Shown piece by piece: positions 34,987-42,979 of a stretch of DNA of 64,000 nucleotides (position 1 is the stretch's first letter; each line of letters opens with the position of its first letter). The stretch is from Luedemannella flava (GTDB lineage Bacteria > Actinomycetota > Actinomycetes > Mycobacteriales > Micromonosporaceae), in the NCBI RefSeq assembly GCF_039528515.1, contig NZ_BAAALT010000127.1, positions 1-64,000 of the forward strand. The letters run 5' to 3'. The notes under the pieces were generated by a model. It did no database searches and was not told the DNA's origin. It saw only the letters and a program-made list of their open reading frames with translations. The position numbers and the translations under genes are program-made.

Positions 34987-35014
34987 CGGGCCGTCCACCG
35001 AGGGGGACGGCCCG
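34987..35014. terminator. Phosphoketolase terminator hairpin
   Basis: CGGGCCGTCC (34987-34996) pairs perfectly with GGACGGCCCG (35005-35014), loop 8 nt, directly after the phosphoketolase stop (minus strand). It lies just upstream of the LLM promoter. Confidence 0.7.
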
Positions 35015-35020
35015 GAACTC

Positions 35021-37471
35021 TCAGGCGGGCCGCCACTCCCAGTTGACGACCTCCGGCAGGTCCTCGCCGGTGCGGCGGGTGTGCTCGTGGTGGCGGGCCA
35101 GGATGTCCACCATCTGCTGGCGCACCGTCGCGGCGCGGCGGGCCAGCCCCGGCACCCGGTCGATCACGTCCATGACCAGGTGGTACCGGTCCATGTCGTT
35201 CATCACCAGCATGTCGAACGGCGTGGTGGTGGTGCCCTCCTCCTTGTACCCGCGCACGTGCAGGTGCTCGTGGCCGGTCCGGCGGTAGGTCAGCCGGTGG
35301 ATGAGCATGGGGTAGCCGTGGTAGGCGAACACGACCGGCCGGTCCGTCGTGAAGATCGCGTCGAACTCGGCGTCGGGCAGCCCGTGCGGGTGCTCCTTCG
35401 GCGACTGCAGCCGCATCAGGTTCACCACGTTGACGACCCGGACCTTCAGGTCCGGCAGGTACTCCCGCAGGATCGACGTCGCCGCGAGCACCTCGATCGT
35501 CGGGATGTCCCCGGCCGCGGCCAGCACCACGTCGGGGTCTCCGTCGTCGTTGGACGCCCACTCCCAGATGCCCAGGCCACGCACGCAGTGCAGCACGGCG
35601 GCGTCCATGTCCAGCCACGAGGGCCCCGGCTGCTTGCCGGCCACGATCACGTTGATGTAGTCGCGGCTGCGCAGGCAGTGGTCGGTGATGGACAGCAGCG
35701 TGTTCGCGTCCGGCGGCAGGTAGACCCGCACGACCTCGGACCGCTTGTTCATCACGTGGTCGACGAAGCCGGGGTCCTGGTGGGAGAACCCGTTGTGGTC
35801 CTGGCGCCATACGTGCGACGTGAGCAGATAGTTCAGCGACGGCACGGGCCGCCGCCAGCCCAGCTCCCGGGTCACGGCGAGCCACTTCGCGTGCTGGTTC
35901 ACCATCGAGTCGACGATATGGGTGAACGCCTCGTAGCAGGAGAACAGCCCGTGCCGCCCGGTCAGCAGGTAGCCCTCCAGCCAGCCCTGGCAGGTGTGCT
36001 CGGAGAGGATCTCCATGACCCGCCCGTGCCTGCTCAGGTGCGCGTCGACCGGCTTGATCTCGCCCTGCCACACCTTGTCGGTGACCTCCAGCACGGCGCC
36101 GAGCCGGTTGGACTCGGTCTCGTCCGGCCCGACGATGCGGAAGTTGCGGTGCCTGTCGTTGGCGGTCATCACGTCGCGCAGCCAGCCGCCGAGCACCCGC
36201 GTCGGCTCGGCGGTGGTCCCGCCGGGCACGGGCACCTTCACCCCGTAGTCGCGGTAGTCGGGCAGCTCCAGCGACCGTGGGGAGCGGCCGCCGTTGGCGT
36301 GCGGGTTCGCGCCCATCCTCAGGTCCGCGGTGGGCAACCACTGCGTGAGTACGGGCTGGGGCGCGCCGCTGTCGTCGAAGAGCTCCTCGGGCCGGTAGGA
36401 GCGCATCCACTCCTCCAGCGCCGCGAGGTGGGCGGCGTCGCCCCGGGCGGCGGACAGCGGCACCTGGTGGGCGCGCCACGTGCCCTCGACGGGCACGCCG
36501 TCGACGACCTTCGGCCCGGTCCACCCCTTGGGGGTACGGAAGACGATCATGGGCCAGCGGGGGCGCTCGGTGACGCCCTCCTCCCGGGCCCGGCGCTGGA
36601 TCTCGGCGATCTCGTCGAAGATCGTGTCCAGGGTGGCCGCGAGCAGCTGGTGCACGGCCGCCGGGTCATCCCCCTCGACGAGGTACGGCTTGTACCCGTA
36701 CCCGGTCATGAGCGCGGAGAGCTCCTCGTCGCCGATGCGGGCGAGCACCGTGGGGTTTGCGATCTTGTACCCGTTGAGGTGGAGGATCGGCAGGACCGCC
36801 CCGTCCACGGTCGGGTCGAGGAACTTGTTCGAGTGCCAGGAGGCGGCCAGCGGGCCCGTCTCGGCCTCGCCGTCGCCGACCACGCACGCAACGACCAGGT
36901 TGGGGTTGTCGAACGCCGCCCCGTACGCGTGGGAGATCGAGTAGCCCAGCTCGCCGCCCTCGTGGATCGAGCCCGGCGTCTCGGGCGCCACGTGGCTGGG
37001 GATGCCGCCGGGGAACGAGAACTGCTTGAACAGCTTCTGCATGCCCGCCGCGTCGCGGCCGATGTTCGGGTAGACCTCGCTGTAGGTGCCCTCCAGCCAG
37101 ACGTTGGCCACCAGGCCCGGCCCGCCGTGCCCCGGCCCGGTCACATAGATCATGTCCTGCCCGCGCCGGGCGATGACGCGGCTGAGGTGCGTGTAGAGCA
37201 TGTTCAGGCCCGGCGTGGTGCCCCAGTGGCCCAGCAGACGGGGCTTCACGTGCTCCGGTTGGAGCGGCTCCCGCAGCAGCGGGTTGTCCATGAGATAGAT
37301 CTGGCCCACCGACAAGTAGTTGGCCGCCCGCCAGTGCGCGTCGAGGTGTTTCAGCTCGTCGGCGCCCAACGGCGTCCCGTTCACGACCTCCACGAGGCCT
37401 CCCTTCGCGTCCCGGATCTCCATCCTGACCGTACGCCGGGAAAGGGGGTCGAGGCGGAAGGCCTGCGACAT
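35021..37471 (-). CDS. Phosphoketolase (xylulose-5-phosphate/fructose-6-phosphate)
   Basis: An 816-residue thiamine-diphosphate enzyme that splits ketose phosphates into acetyl phosphate and an aldose phosphate. Family landmarks run through the whole length: HWRAANYLSVGQIYL near residue 45, GHWGTTPGLNMLYTHL, GPGHGGPG, the TPP/Mg site GDGEAETGPLAASWHSNKF near 195, and SCYEAFTHIVDSM. ATG 37471 has GAGG 7 nt upstream; ATG 37423 (MEIRDAKGG) is an alternative that fits shorter homologues. It is monocistronic, followed by a hairpin terminator. Confidence 0.94.
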   Translation of the reverse strand: MSQAFRLDPLSRRTVRMEIRDAKGGLVEVVNGTPLGADELKHLDAHWRAANYLSVGQIYLMDNPLLREPLQPEHVKPRLLGHWGTTPGLNMLYTHLSRVIARRGQDMIYVTGPGHGGPGLVANVWLEGTYSEVYPNIGRDAAGMQKLFKQFSFPGGIPSHVAPETPGSIHEGGELGYSISHAYGAAFDNPNLVVACVVGDGEAETGPLAASWHSNKFLDPTVDGAVLPILHLNGYKIANPTVLARIGDEELSALMTGYGYKPYLVEGDDPAAVHQLLAATLDTIFDEIAEIQRRAREEGVTERPRWPMIVFRTPKGWTGPKVVDGVPVEGTWRAHQVPLSAARGDAAHLAALEEWMRSYRPEELFDDSGAPQPVLTQWLPTADLRMGANPHANGGRSPRSLELPDYRDYGVKVPVPGGTTAEPTRVLGGWLRDVMTANDRHRNFRIVGPDETESNRLGAVLEVTDKVWQGEIKPVDAHLSRHGRVMEILSEHTCQGWLEGYLLTGRHGLFSCYEAFTHIVDSMVNQHAKWLAVTRELGWRRPVPSLNYLLTSHVWRQDHNGFSHQDPGFVDHVMNKRSEVVRVYLPPDANTLLSITDHCLRSRDYINVIVAGKQPGPSWLDMDAAVLHCVRGLGIWEWASNDDGDPDVVLAAAGDIPTIEVLAATSILREYLPDLKVRVVNVVNLMRLQSPKEHPHGLPDAEFDAIFTTDRPVVFAYHGYPMLIHRLTYRRTGHEHLHVRGYKEEGTTTTPFDMLVMNDMDRYHLVMDVIDRVPGLARRAATVRQQMVDILARHHEHTRRTGEDLPEVVNWEWRPA

Positions 37472-37578
37472 TCGGGCCCTCAGGCCCCTTCGCGGGACGC
37501 GGGCGCCGATTCCGCCGGGCCGGCGCGTTTTGACCAATTCTCACCGGGGCAAGTGGCCTGCGAGGGAGAGTGAATGCC

Positions 37579-37998
37579 ATGGCGATCGAGACACCGAGCC
37601 GGGTGAACCACGCCGCCGAGCCGTCGGTGGCGGAACTGGTCCGCCGGGCCTCCGATGACCTGTCCCGGCTGGTCCGGGACGAACTGCAGCTGGCCAAGCT
37701 CGAGCTGGCCCACAAGGGCAAGGAGGCCGGCCTGGGCGCCGGGCTGCTCGGCGGGGGCGCGGGCTTCGCGTTCTTCGGCGTCGCGGCCCTGGTGACCACG
37801 GCCATCCTCGGCCTGGCGACCGTCCTGGCCCCGTGGCTGTCGGCGCTCATCGTGGCCGTCGCGCTGTTCGTCATCGCGGCCGTGCTGGCGCTGGTGGGAC
37901 GCAGCCGCCTGCGCAAGTCCGTGCCGCCGGTGCCGGAGGAGGCGCTGGCCAGCGCGAAGGCCGACATTAACAAGATCAAGGGGAGCATGCACCGATGA
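37579..37998 (+). CDS. Actinobacterial phage-holin-family (DUF1469-like) membrane protein
   Basis: A 139-residue protein: an N-terminal amphipathic helix (VAELVRRASDDLSRLVRDEL), two transmembrane helices (about residues 55-78 and 85-108), and a charged tail. These holin-X-like proteins are chromosomal envelope proteins in actinobacteria and not evidence of a prophage. ATG 37579 is preferred over GTG 37570 because GAGGGAGA gives proper spacing. First of three overlapping small genes. Confidence 0.88.
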   Translation: MAIETPSRVNHAAEPSVAELVRRASDDLSRLVRDELQLAKLELAHKGKEAGLGAGLLGGGAGFAFFGVAALVTTAILGLATVLAPWLSALIVAVALFVIAAVLALVGRSRLRKSVPPVPEEALASAKADINKIKGSMHR

Positions 37999-38363
37999 CG
38001 ACTCCAGATGCGGACCGCTTCGGGTTCGCGCGGCCGCCGGCGGCCTCGCTCTCTGCCGCGGCTCCGGCTTCGACCTCGGCCGAGGTCGTGCGGTTGCCCG
38101 CTGACAAGCCCGGCCCGCCACCCACCCGGGACGAGCTGCGCCGCGAGATATCCGAGCTGCGTACGGATCTGGCCGAGGCGCTGTCCGCGCTGGTGGCCAA
38201 GAGCGACGTGAAGGCCCGCGTCACCGGCGAGTTCGCGCACCTGCGGGCCCGGGCCGTCGAGTCGGTCCGCCGGCGCCGGATGCTGCTCATCGTTGGTGTG
38301 GTCGTCGCGGCCGCCGTCGCCGGCGCGGTCGCCTGGCAGGCACGGGACAAGGAGCGTTCGTGA
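37995..38363 (+). CDS. DUF3618-type single-pass protein
   Basis: A 122-residue protein. The DUF3618 signature TRDELRREISELRTDLAEAL lies near residue 44, followed by a helix and one transmembrane segment (LLIVGVVVAAAVAGAVAW) near the C-terminus. ATGA overlap with the previous gene and GTGA overlap with the next make a tight co-translated trio. Function unknown; probably envelope structure. Confidence 0.88.
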   Translation: MTTPDADRFGFARPPAASLSAAAPASTSAEVVRLPADKPGPPPTRDELRREISELRTDLAEALSALVAKSDVKARVTGEFAHLRARAVESVRRRRMLLIVGVVVAAAVAGAVAWQARDKERS

Positions 38364-38626
38364 ACACCTCGAAACTGGCGTACAAACCCGTCGGGATGGT
38401 GCTCGGCATGCTGGCCGGCGCCGCCGCGGGGCTGATCTTCAAGCAGGTGTGGAAGGTCGTCGAGGGCGACAACGACGCGCCCAACGCCACTGACGAGGAA
38501 CGCCAGTGGGGCGAGATCCTCCTGGCGGCGGCCCTGCAGGGCGCCATCTTCGCGGTCGTCAAGGCGGCCGTCGACCGCGCAGGCGCCACCGGCGTCCGCA
38601 AGGTCACCGGCGAATGGCCCACCTGA
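38360..38626 (+). CDS. DUF4235 small membrane protein
   Basis: An 88-residue protein with YKPVGMVLGMLAGAAAGLIFKQVW at the start and AALQGAIFAVVKAAVDRAG near the end, matching DUF4235, with two hydrophobic helices. The GTG start overlaps the DUF3618 stop. The DUF1469/DUF3618/DUF4235 order recurs in actinobacteria and suggests one membrane-associated complex. Confidence 0.88.
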   Translation: MNTSKLAYKPVGMVLGMLAGAAAGLIFKQVWKVVEGDNDAPNATDEERQWGEILLAAALQGAIFAVVKAAVDRAGATGVRKVTGEWPT

Positions 38627-38699
38627 CCGCTTCGTGGCGATTGGCCTCGAGATATTGAAGGCTGCGATTGACAGCGTGATGTCCGTCGTGAAACGTTGA

Positions 38700-38713
38700 T
38701 GTTAACGTTCACA
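38700..38713. promoter_or_regulatory. Possible LacI-family operator upstream of GH43 gene
   Basis: TGTTAACGTTCACA has 10 of 14 positions symmetric around a central ACGT, the pattern favoured by LacI-type sugar repressors. It lies 56 nt before the GH43 start. AACGTT is also repeated on each side of GATGTT at about 38692-38709. Confidence 0.4.
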
Positions 38714-38769
38714 ACCCCGCGCTCCCGTCGCGGCGTTGTGCCTCTCCGCTTCGGACTCAGGGTGGACCA

Positions 38770-40215
38770 ATGAGGCTATTCACTGGAGGTCGGCTGAAGG
38801 CGGCCGCCGTACTCGTGGCGGTCATCGCGCTATGGGCTGTCTACGTGCAGCCGGCGTCCGCCCAGTTCGTGACGGTCGCCAACCCGGTCATCTCGCAGCG
38901 CGCCGACACGGCGATCTACAAGCACACCGACGGCTACTACTACATGACGGCCTCGGTCCCCGACTACAAGCGCGTCGAACTGCGCCGGGCGACCACGCTG
39001 CAGGGCCTCCGGTCTGCCGCGACCATCAACGCGTTCGTCGCGCCGTCGAGCGGCGCGCTGAGCGGCTGGATCTGGGCGCCGGACATCCGTTACTACGACG
39101 GCGCCTGGTACATGTACTTCTCGGCGTCGCCCAACACGGCCAACTTCAACCAGCGGCTGTACTGGATCCGCAACACCTGCGCCAACCCGATGACCTGCTC
39201 GTGGACCGCGCCGGCGCGCTTCAACACCGGCTGGGACTCGTTCCAGCTCGACCCGGCGTCGTTCGTCAACAAGGGCGTCCGCTACTTCGTGTGGGCGCAG
39301 GACAGCCCGAACACGAACTACAACAGCCACATGTACATCGCCAGGATGAACGGCGCGACCGGGATCACCGGGTCGGCGGTGGAGATCGCCCGGCCCACGG
39401 CCGGTTGGGAGATGGAGGGTGTCGCCGGCGTTGTCGAGGGCCCGTCGCCCCTGGTCAAGAACGGTCGCGTGTACATCGCCTACTCCGCGTCCGCGACCGA
39501 CTCGCGGTACAAGCTGGGCCTGCTGTCGTCCTGGGACACGTCGGACCTGTTGAACCCGTCCTCCTGGTACAAGCACCCGAACCCGGTGTTCCAGACCGCG
39601 AACGGCGTCTACGGCCCGGGCCACGGCAGCTTCACGATCGCCGAGGACAACGTGACGGACATGCTCGTCTACCACGCGCGCGACTACGCCAACCCGACGC
39701 CGGACGCCCTGACGGACCCCAACCGGCACACGCGGATGCAGCAGCTCTACTTCCGCGAGAACGGCGACCCGTTCTTCGGCCAGCCCATCCCGAGCAGCGT
39801 GACCGCGCCCGGCATCCGCGGCAAGTTCAGTAACCGGTGCGTGGACAACTACAACTTCAACACCACGCCGGGTGCGCTGGTGCAGCTCTACGACTGCAAC
39901 CAGAACAACGCCCAGCAGTGGGAGTTCAACTACAAGGGCGTCAGCTGGTACGAGATCAAGAACCGCAACACGGGCACCTGTCTGGACGACCTGAACCAGA
40001 ACACGGCGTCGAACGCCGACGTCGGTCTCTACCCGTGCAACGGGTCGACCGCGCAGCAGTGGAACATCCAGGACCGCGGCAACGGCTGGTTCTCCCTGCG
40101 CAACGTCGCCGGGAACATGTGCCTGGACAACTACGCCTGGAACTCGGCGAACGGCGCCCGTATCTCGCTCTACCCGTGCAACGGCACGGACGCCCAACTG
40201 TGGCGCCGCGGCTGA
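38770..40215 (+). CDS. Secreted GH43 glycoside hydrolase with ricin-type carbohydrate-binding module
   Basis: A 481-residue exported enzyme. The signal peptide ends near AsaSAQ (residue 32). The five-bladed GH43 domain (about 35-335) shows the catalytic-base region PVISQRADTAIYKH, WAPDIRYYDGAWYMYFS with the modulating Asp, and a putative acid in VVEGPSPLVKNGRVYIAY. A ricin B-type trefoil (about 345-480) has three QxW repeats (QQWEF, QQWNI, QLWRR). Arabinan or arabinoxylan debranching is likely from the family; specificity is not proven. Possible LacI-type site upstream and a strong terminator downstream make it a single-gene unit. Confidence 0.92.
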   Translation: MRLFTGGRLKAAAVLVAVIALWAVYVQPASAQFVTVANPVISQRADTAIYKHTDGYYYMTASVPDYKRVELRRATTLQGLRSAATINAFVAPSSGALSGWIWAPDIRYYDGAWYMYFSASPNTANFNQRLYWIRNTCANPMTCSWTAPARFNTGWDSFQLDPASFVNKGVRYFVWAQDSPNTNYNSHMYIARMNGATGITGSAVEIARPTAGWEMEGVAGVVEGPSPLVKNGRVYIAYSASATDSRYKLGLLSSWDTSDLLNPSSWYKHPNPVFQTANGVYGPGHGSFTIAEDNVTDMLVYHARDYANPTPDALTDPNRHTRMQQLYFRENGDPFFGQPIPSSVTAPGIRGKFSNRCVDNYNFNTTPGALVQLYDCNQNNAQQWEFNYKGVSWYEIKNRNTGTCLDDLNQNTASNADVGLYPCNGSTAQQWNIQDRGNGWFSLRNVAGNMCLDNYAWNSANGARISLYPCNGTDAQLWRRG

Positions 40216-40240
40216 CCGCAGGCTGCTGACCGACGGATGA

Positions 40241-40278
40241 CCGCCCCCGATGGCACCTCAACGCGCCATCGGGGGCGG
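40241..40278. terminator. GH43 terminator
   Basis: A perfect 14-bp stem CCGCCCCCGATGGC (40241-40254) / GCCATCGGGGGCGG (40265-40278) with a 10-nt loop, 25 nt after the GH43 stop. Confidence 0.8.
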
Positions 40279-40377
40279 AATCTCAGGGGTTGTTCTCGGG
40301 TTGGCGTAGCGCGCAACTTTCGCACTTCCTTGATCAGCGGCGGTGCGCGGCAGTGATGAGTGGGCAGACCCGAGTAG

Positions 40378-40446
40378 GCCAACGTTTGGACAATGACGTG
40401 CGTTATCGCGGTGTCGGGTTCTCCACGTGACTGTCCAAACGTTGGC
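40378..40446. repeat. Long-armed inverted repeat in a gene-free stretch
   Basis: GCCAACGTTTGGACA (40378-40392) and its exact complement TGTCCAAACGTTGGC (40432-40446) flank 39 nt, with a nested ACGTG/CACGT pair. It lies in the gene-free region 40279-40641 between GH43 and the TauD-like gene. It may be a small mobile-element end, a paired operator or a structured RNA. Nothing else in this stretch looks coding. Confidence 0.6.
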
Positions 40447-40641
40447 GGGTCCCGAGCGGGTAGCTGTTCGGGGAGCGGGGGCGGCCCAGATGGTGGTGGA
40501 CCGCAGGACCCGCCGGCGTTTAGACGGTTACGCCTGGAACTCGGCGCGAAATTACCTGCGTAGCGGTCCAAGCGTCGGCTTGCTCCGGCCACAGCATTCG
40601 TTCAATGACCCGCGGCGGCGACATGTTGGGCTCATCCGGCC

Positions 40642-41544
40642 CTAAGCAGCCGTCGGGGTGTAGTGGCTGGCGTCGTCGCCGGAGATGATGCGGCTGCCGT
40701 CGAGGCCGACCGGGACGTCGCCGGCGACCGTGACCCGGTTGAGGCGGCGCGGTTGGGTGCCGTAGTCGTCCGGGGCGTAGTGCTGGGTGATGCGGTTGTC
40801 GAACACCACCACGTCGCCGACCTGCCACTGCTGGCGGAAGACGTTCTCCGGCCGCGTCACGTACGCCTGGAGCAGGCGCAGGATATCGCGTGACTCGGTC
40901 GTGGACAGCCCGACGAGGCGCTGCGCGAAGCCGCCGATGAACAGCCCGCGCTCGCCGGTCTCCGGGTGCACCCGCACGACGGGGTGGGCGGTCTGCCACG
41001 TGCGGGACGTGAACACCTTGCGGTGCTCGGCCATCCTGTCGTTGTCGAACTGCGGCTGGGCGTAGTCGTAGTCGTTGGTGTGCACCGCCCACAGCTTGTC
41101 GGCCAGGGCCCGCAGCGGCTCGGGCAGGTCGGCGTACGCGGTCGCCGTGTTGGCGATGAGCGTGGGGCCGCCGTGCTCGGGGATGGTGATCCCGCGCAGG
41201 GTGGTGATCTTCGGTGGGGTCTGCACGAACGTGACGTCCGTGTGCCAGTTGTTGGCGCGCACGCCCTCCTCGCCGTCGACCGGCAGGATGTTGGGCTGCT
41301 CCTGTACCGACGGCACGGTCGGGTGTGCCGAGGTGAGCGGGCCGAACCGGGACGCGAAGCGGATCTGCTGCTCGTCGTCGAGGTGCTGGTTGCGGAAGAC
41401 GAGCGCCTTGTGCTCCAGCAGCGCGCGGTTGATCTCGGCGACGAGGCCGTCGTCCAGGTCGGACTTCAGGTCCACGCCGGCGACTTCGGCGCCGATGCGG
41501 CCGCCGATCCGGCGGACGTCGAGGGCAAGGCTGGTGAGGGCCAT
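40642..41544 (-). CDS. TauD/TfdA-family alpha-ketoglutarate-dependent dioxygenase
   Basis: A 300-residue Fe(II) dioxygenase that hydroxylates sulfonates, sulfate esters or related substrates. Iron ligands are visible: His-x-Asp in NNWHTDVTF near residue 108 and the distal His in NRITQHYAPDDYG near 257. PENVFRQQWQVGDVVVFDN and the closing RRLNRVTV provide the 2-oxoglutarate-binding region. ATG 41544 is preceded by GAGGAGA. Divergent from a sulfonate-type ABC cluster, so taurine, alkylsulfonate or alkylsulfate use is likely. Confidence 0.92.
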   Translation of the reverse strand: MALTSLALDVRRIGGRIGAEVAGVDLKSDLDDGLVAEINRALLEHKALVFRNQHLDDEQQIRFASRFGPLTSAHPTVPSVQEQPNILPVDGEEGVRANNWHTDVTFVQTPPKITTLRGITIPEHGGPTLIANTATAYADLPEPLRALADKLWAVHTNDYDYAQPQFDNDRMAEHRKVFTSRTWQTAHPVVRVHPETGERGLFIGGFAQRLVGLSTTESRDILRLLQAYVTRPENVFRQQWQVGDVVVFDNRITQHYAPDDYGTQPRRLNRVTVAGDVPVGLDGSRIISGDDASHYTPTAA

Positions 41545-41585
41545 GGCGAATCTCCTCGCTGCGGTGGGAGTCGGTCCCTCGACCA

Positions 41586-41611
41586 TAAACCCTAGTAAGC
41601 CGATAGGTTTA
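41586..41611. promoter_or_regulatory. Dyad upstream of the TauD-like gene
   Basis: TAAACCCTA (41586-41594) and TAGGTTTA (41604-41611) form an inverted repeat with one bulged base. A TAGGGT -10-like hexamer for the minus-strand gene lies within the left arm. Candidate sulfur-control operator. Confidence 0.4.
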
Positions 41612-41660
41612 AAGGGTGATGCATCTCACATTTGGGTGTTTCGATCACGCGATCCCGGCT

Positions 41661-41666
41661 TAGGCT
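41661..41666 (+). promoter_or_regulatory. -10 element of the sulfur leader transcript
   Basis: TAGGCT (TAnnnT) ends 6 nt before the ATG of the leader peptide, consistent with a transcript that starts at the leader ORF. No convincing -35 was found. Confidence 0.5.
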
Positions 41667-41672
41667 GACCCC

Positions 41673-41744
41673 ATGCAGCGAAGCCAGCGTCTCATCCGGC
41701 GCCGCTTCGTCGACTTCCAGCGGGTGTGCAGCAGCACCTGTTGA
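41673..41744 (+). CDS. Sulfur-gene leader peptide (23 residues, Cys-terminated)
   Basis: A 23-codon ORF beginning MQRSQRLIRRR and ending VDFQRVCSSTC then TGA. The basic Arg-Arg-Arg stretch, the (H/F)VD(L/F)xRV core and terminal cysteines match the short leader peptides often found before sulfate/sulfonate and cysteine genes in actinobacteria. Two Cys codons at positions 19 and 23 would let ribosomes sense charged tRNA-Cys. A hairpin follows at 41752-41772, then 142 nt to the transporter gene. Likely translational attenuation of the downstream operon; mechanism inferred. Confidence 0.8.
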   Translation: MQRSQRLIRRRFVDFQRVCSSTC

Positions 41745-41751
41745 TGCCGAC

Positions 41752-41772
41752 GGACGGGGCCCTCGCCCGTCC
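41752..41772 (+). promoter_or_regulatory. Candidate attenuator hairpin after leader peptide
   Basis: GGACGGG (41752-41758) pairs with CCCGTCC (41766-41772), loop 7 nt, starting 7 nt after the leader stop codon. No U tract is present, so a Rho-dependent or anti-ribosome-site mechanism is possible. Confidence 0.45.
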
Positions 41773-41914
41773 CTCGTGAACGCTTTCGCGGCCGCGCCCA
41801 TCGGTGTGCGCCGTCGCCCTCTGACGCATCTGAACCCGCCGCCGGCCCCTGGTCGGCCGGACGGTCATGCCCTACCGACGGTCGCTGCCGTCGACCCGTG
41901 ACAGGAGATATCCC

Positions 41915-42976
41915 GTGGCACTCCCGCCAACCGTGACGCCCACCCTGGGCCGTCGTTCGTTCCTCATCGGCTCTCTGCTGGGCGCCGCCGCGCTGGGCCT
42001 GAGCGCGTGCGGCGACGATGCCCCGACGGGCAGGCTCGGCGCGGACGCCGCGCTCCCGACGACCGTCGACCCCAGGACCGAGCTGGCCATCTCCATCCGT
42101 ACCACGCAGATCCAGCTGCAGACGTCCGGCCAGCTCGACAAGCTGCCCTTCCACGTGAAGGAGTGGATCAACCTGGGTGCCGGGCCGGACATCATCCAGG
42201 GCTTCCGCGCCAGGTCGATCGACCTGGCCAACAACGCGGGCGTCCCGCCGATCCAGGCCCGGGCCATCAACTACGACGCGAAGATCGTGGCGGTGCAGAC
42301 GGTGAACAAGCCGATCTACACCTTCGCGGCCGTCGGCGGGTCGAACGTCAACACCCTGGCCGACCTGAAGGGCAAGCGCATCGGCTTCTCCCAGGGTCAG
42401 GCGCAGGGCGTCGTCGTGCTGCGCACGCTGAAGGAACTGGGTCTGTCGAACAAGGACGTGACGCTGGTGCCGCTGACCAGCAACCAGTTCCTCACCGCCC
42501 TGCAGGGCAAGCAGATCGACGTGGCGCCGCTGTGGGAGCCGGTGCTCACCAAGTACCTCACCGAGTACGGCAAGGACGGCGCCAAGGCGATCCCGATGAA
42601 CGCGGTCGACTACCTGTCGGTGCTGTGGGCCCCCACCGCGGTGCTGCAGGACCCGGCCAAGGCCGCGGCCGTGCGCTCGTTCATCCCGTTCTGGGTGAAC
42701 GGCACCGTGTGGGCCTGGGAGAACAAGGACGCCTGGGTCGACGCGTACTACGTCAAGGACCAGCAGGTCCCCAAGGAGGCCGGGGACCGCATCGTCGGGG
42801 TCAACCCCAAGCCCGCCTTCCCGCGTTCGTGGGACAAGGCGATCGCGTGGGAGCAGGAGACCGCCGACCTGTTGCACGCCGGCGGCTTCATCCCGCAGGT
42901 GAAGGCCACCGACCTGTTCGACCGACGGTTCGAGGGCATCGCGGCCGAGGCCGCGCCGGAAAGCTACCGGGAGTAG
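41915..42976 (+). CDS. Sulfonate-type ABC transporter substrate-binding lipoprotein
   Basis: A 353-residue SsuA/TauA-like binding protein. The N-terminus has twin arginines (GRRSFL) and a lipobox ending LGLSAC near residue 29, so it is probably exported by Tat and lipid-anchored. The mature part has the two-lobe pattern with DLKGKRIGFSQGQAQGVVVLRTL near 150 and WVNGTVWAWENKDAWVDAYY near 260. GTG 41915 has AGGAG 7 nt upstream. First structural gene behind the Cys leader peptide; substrate is probably an organosulfonate. Confidence 0.9.
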   Translation: MALPPTVTPTLGRRSFLIGSLLGAAALGLSACGDDAPTGRLGADAALPTTVDPRTELAISIRTTQIQLQTSGQLDKLPFHVKEWINLGAGPDIIQGFRARSIDLANNAGVPPIQARAINYDAKIVAVQTVNKPIYTFAAVGGSNVNTLADLKGKRIGFSQGQAQGVVVLRTLKELGLSNKDVTLVPLTSNQFLTALQGKQIDVAPLWEPVLTKYLTEYGKDGAKAIPMNAVDYLSVLWAPTAVLQDPAKAAAVRSFIPFWVNGTVWAWENKDAWVDAYYVKDQQVPKEAGDRIVGVNPKPAFPRSWDKAIAWEQETADLLHAGGFIPQVKATDLFDRRFEGIAAEAAPESYRE

Positions 42977-42979
42977 GCC

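Noticed and set aside
37579..37998. Holin gene as evidence of a prophage
   Set aside because: The holin-like family is a common chromosomal envelope protein in actinobacteria and sits in a DUF3618/DUF4235 trio; no phage structural or integrase genes are nearby.
40427..40645. Small plus-strand frame in the gene-free stretch after GH43
   Set aside because: No ribosome site or family pattern; only a short piece resembles the ricin domain, reported as a possible duplication.
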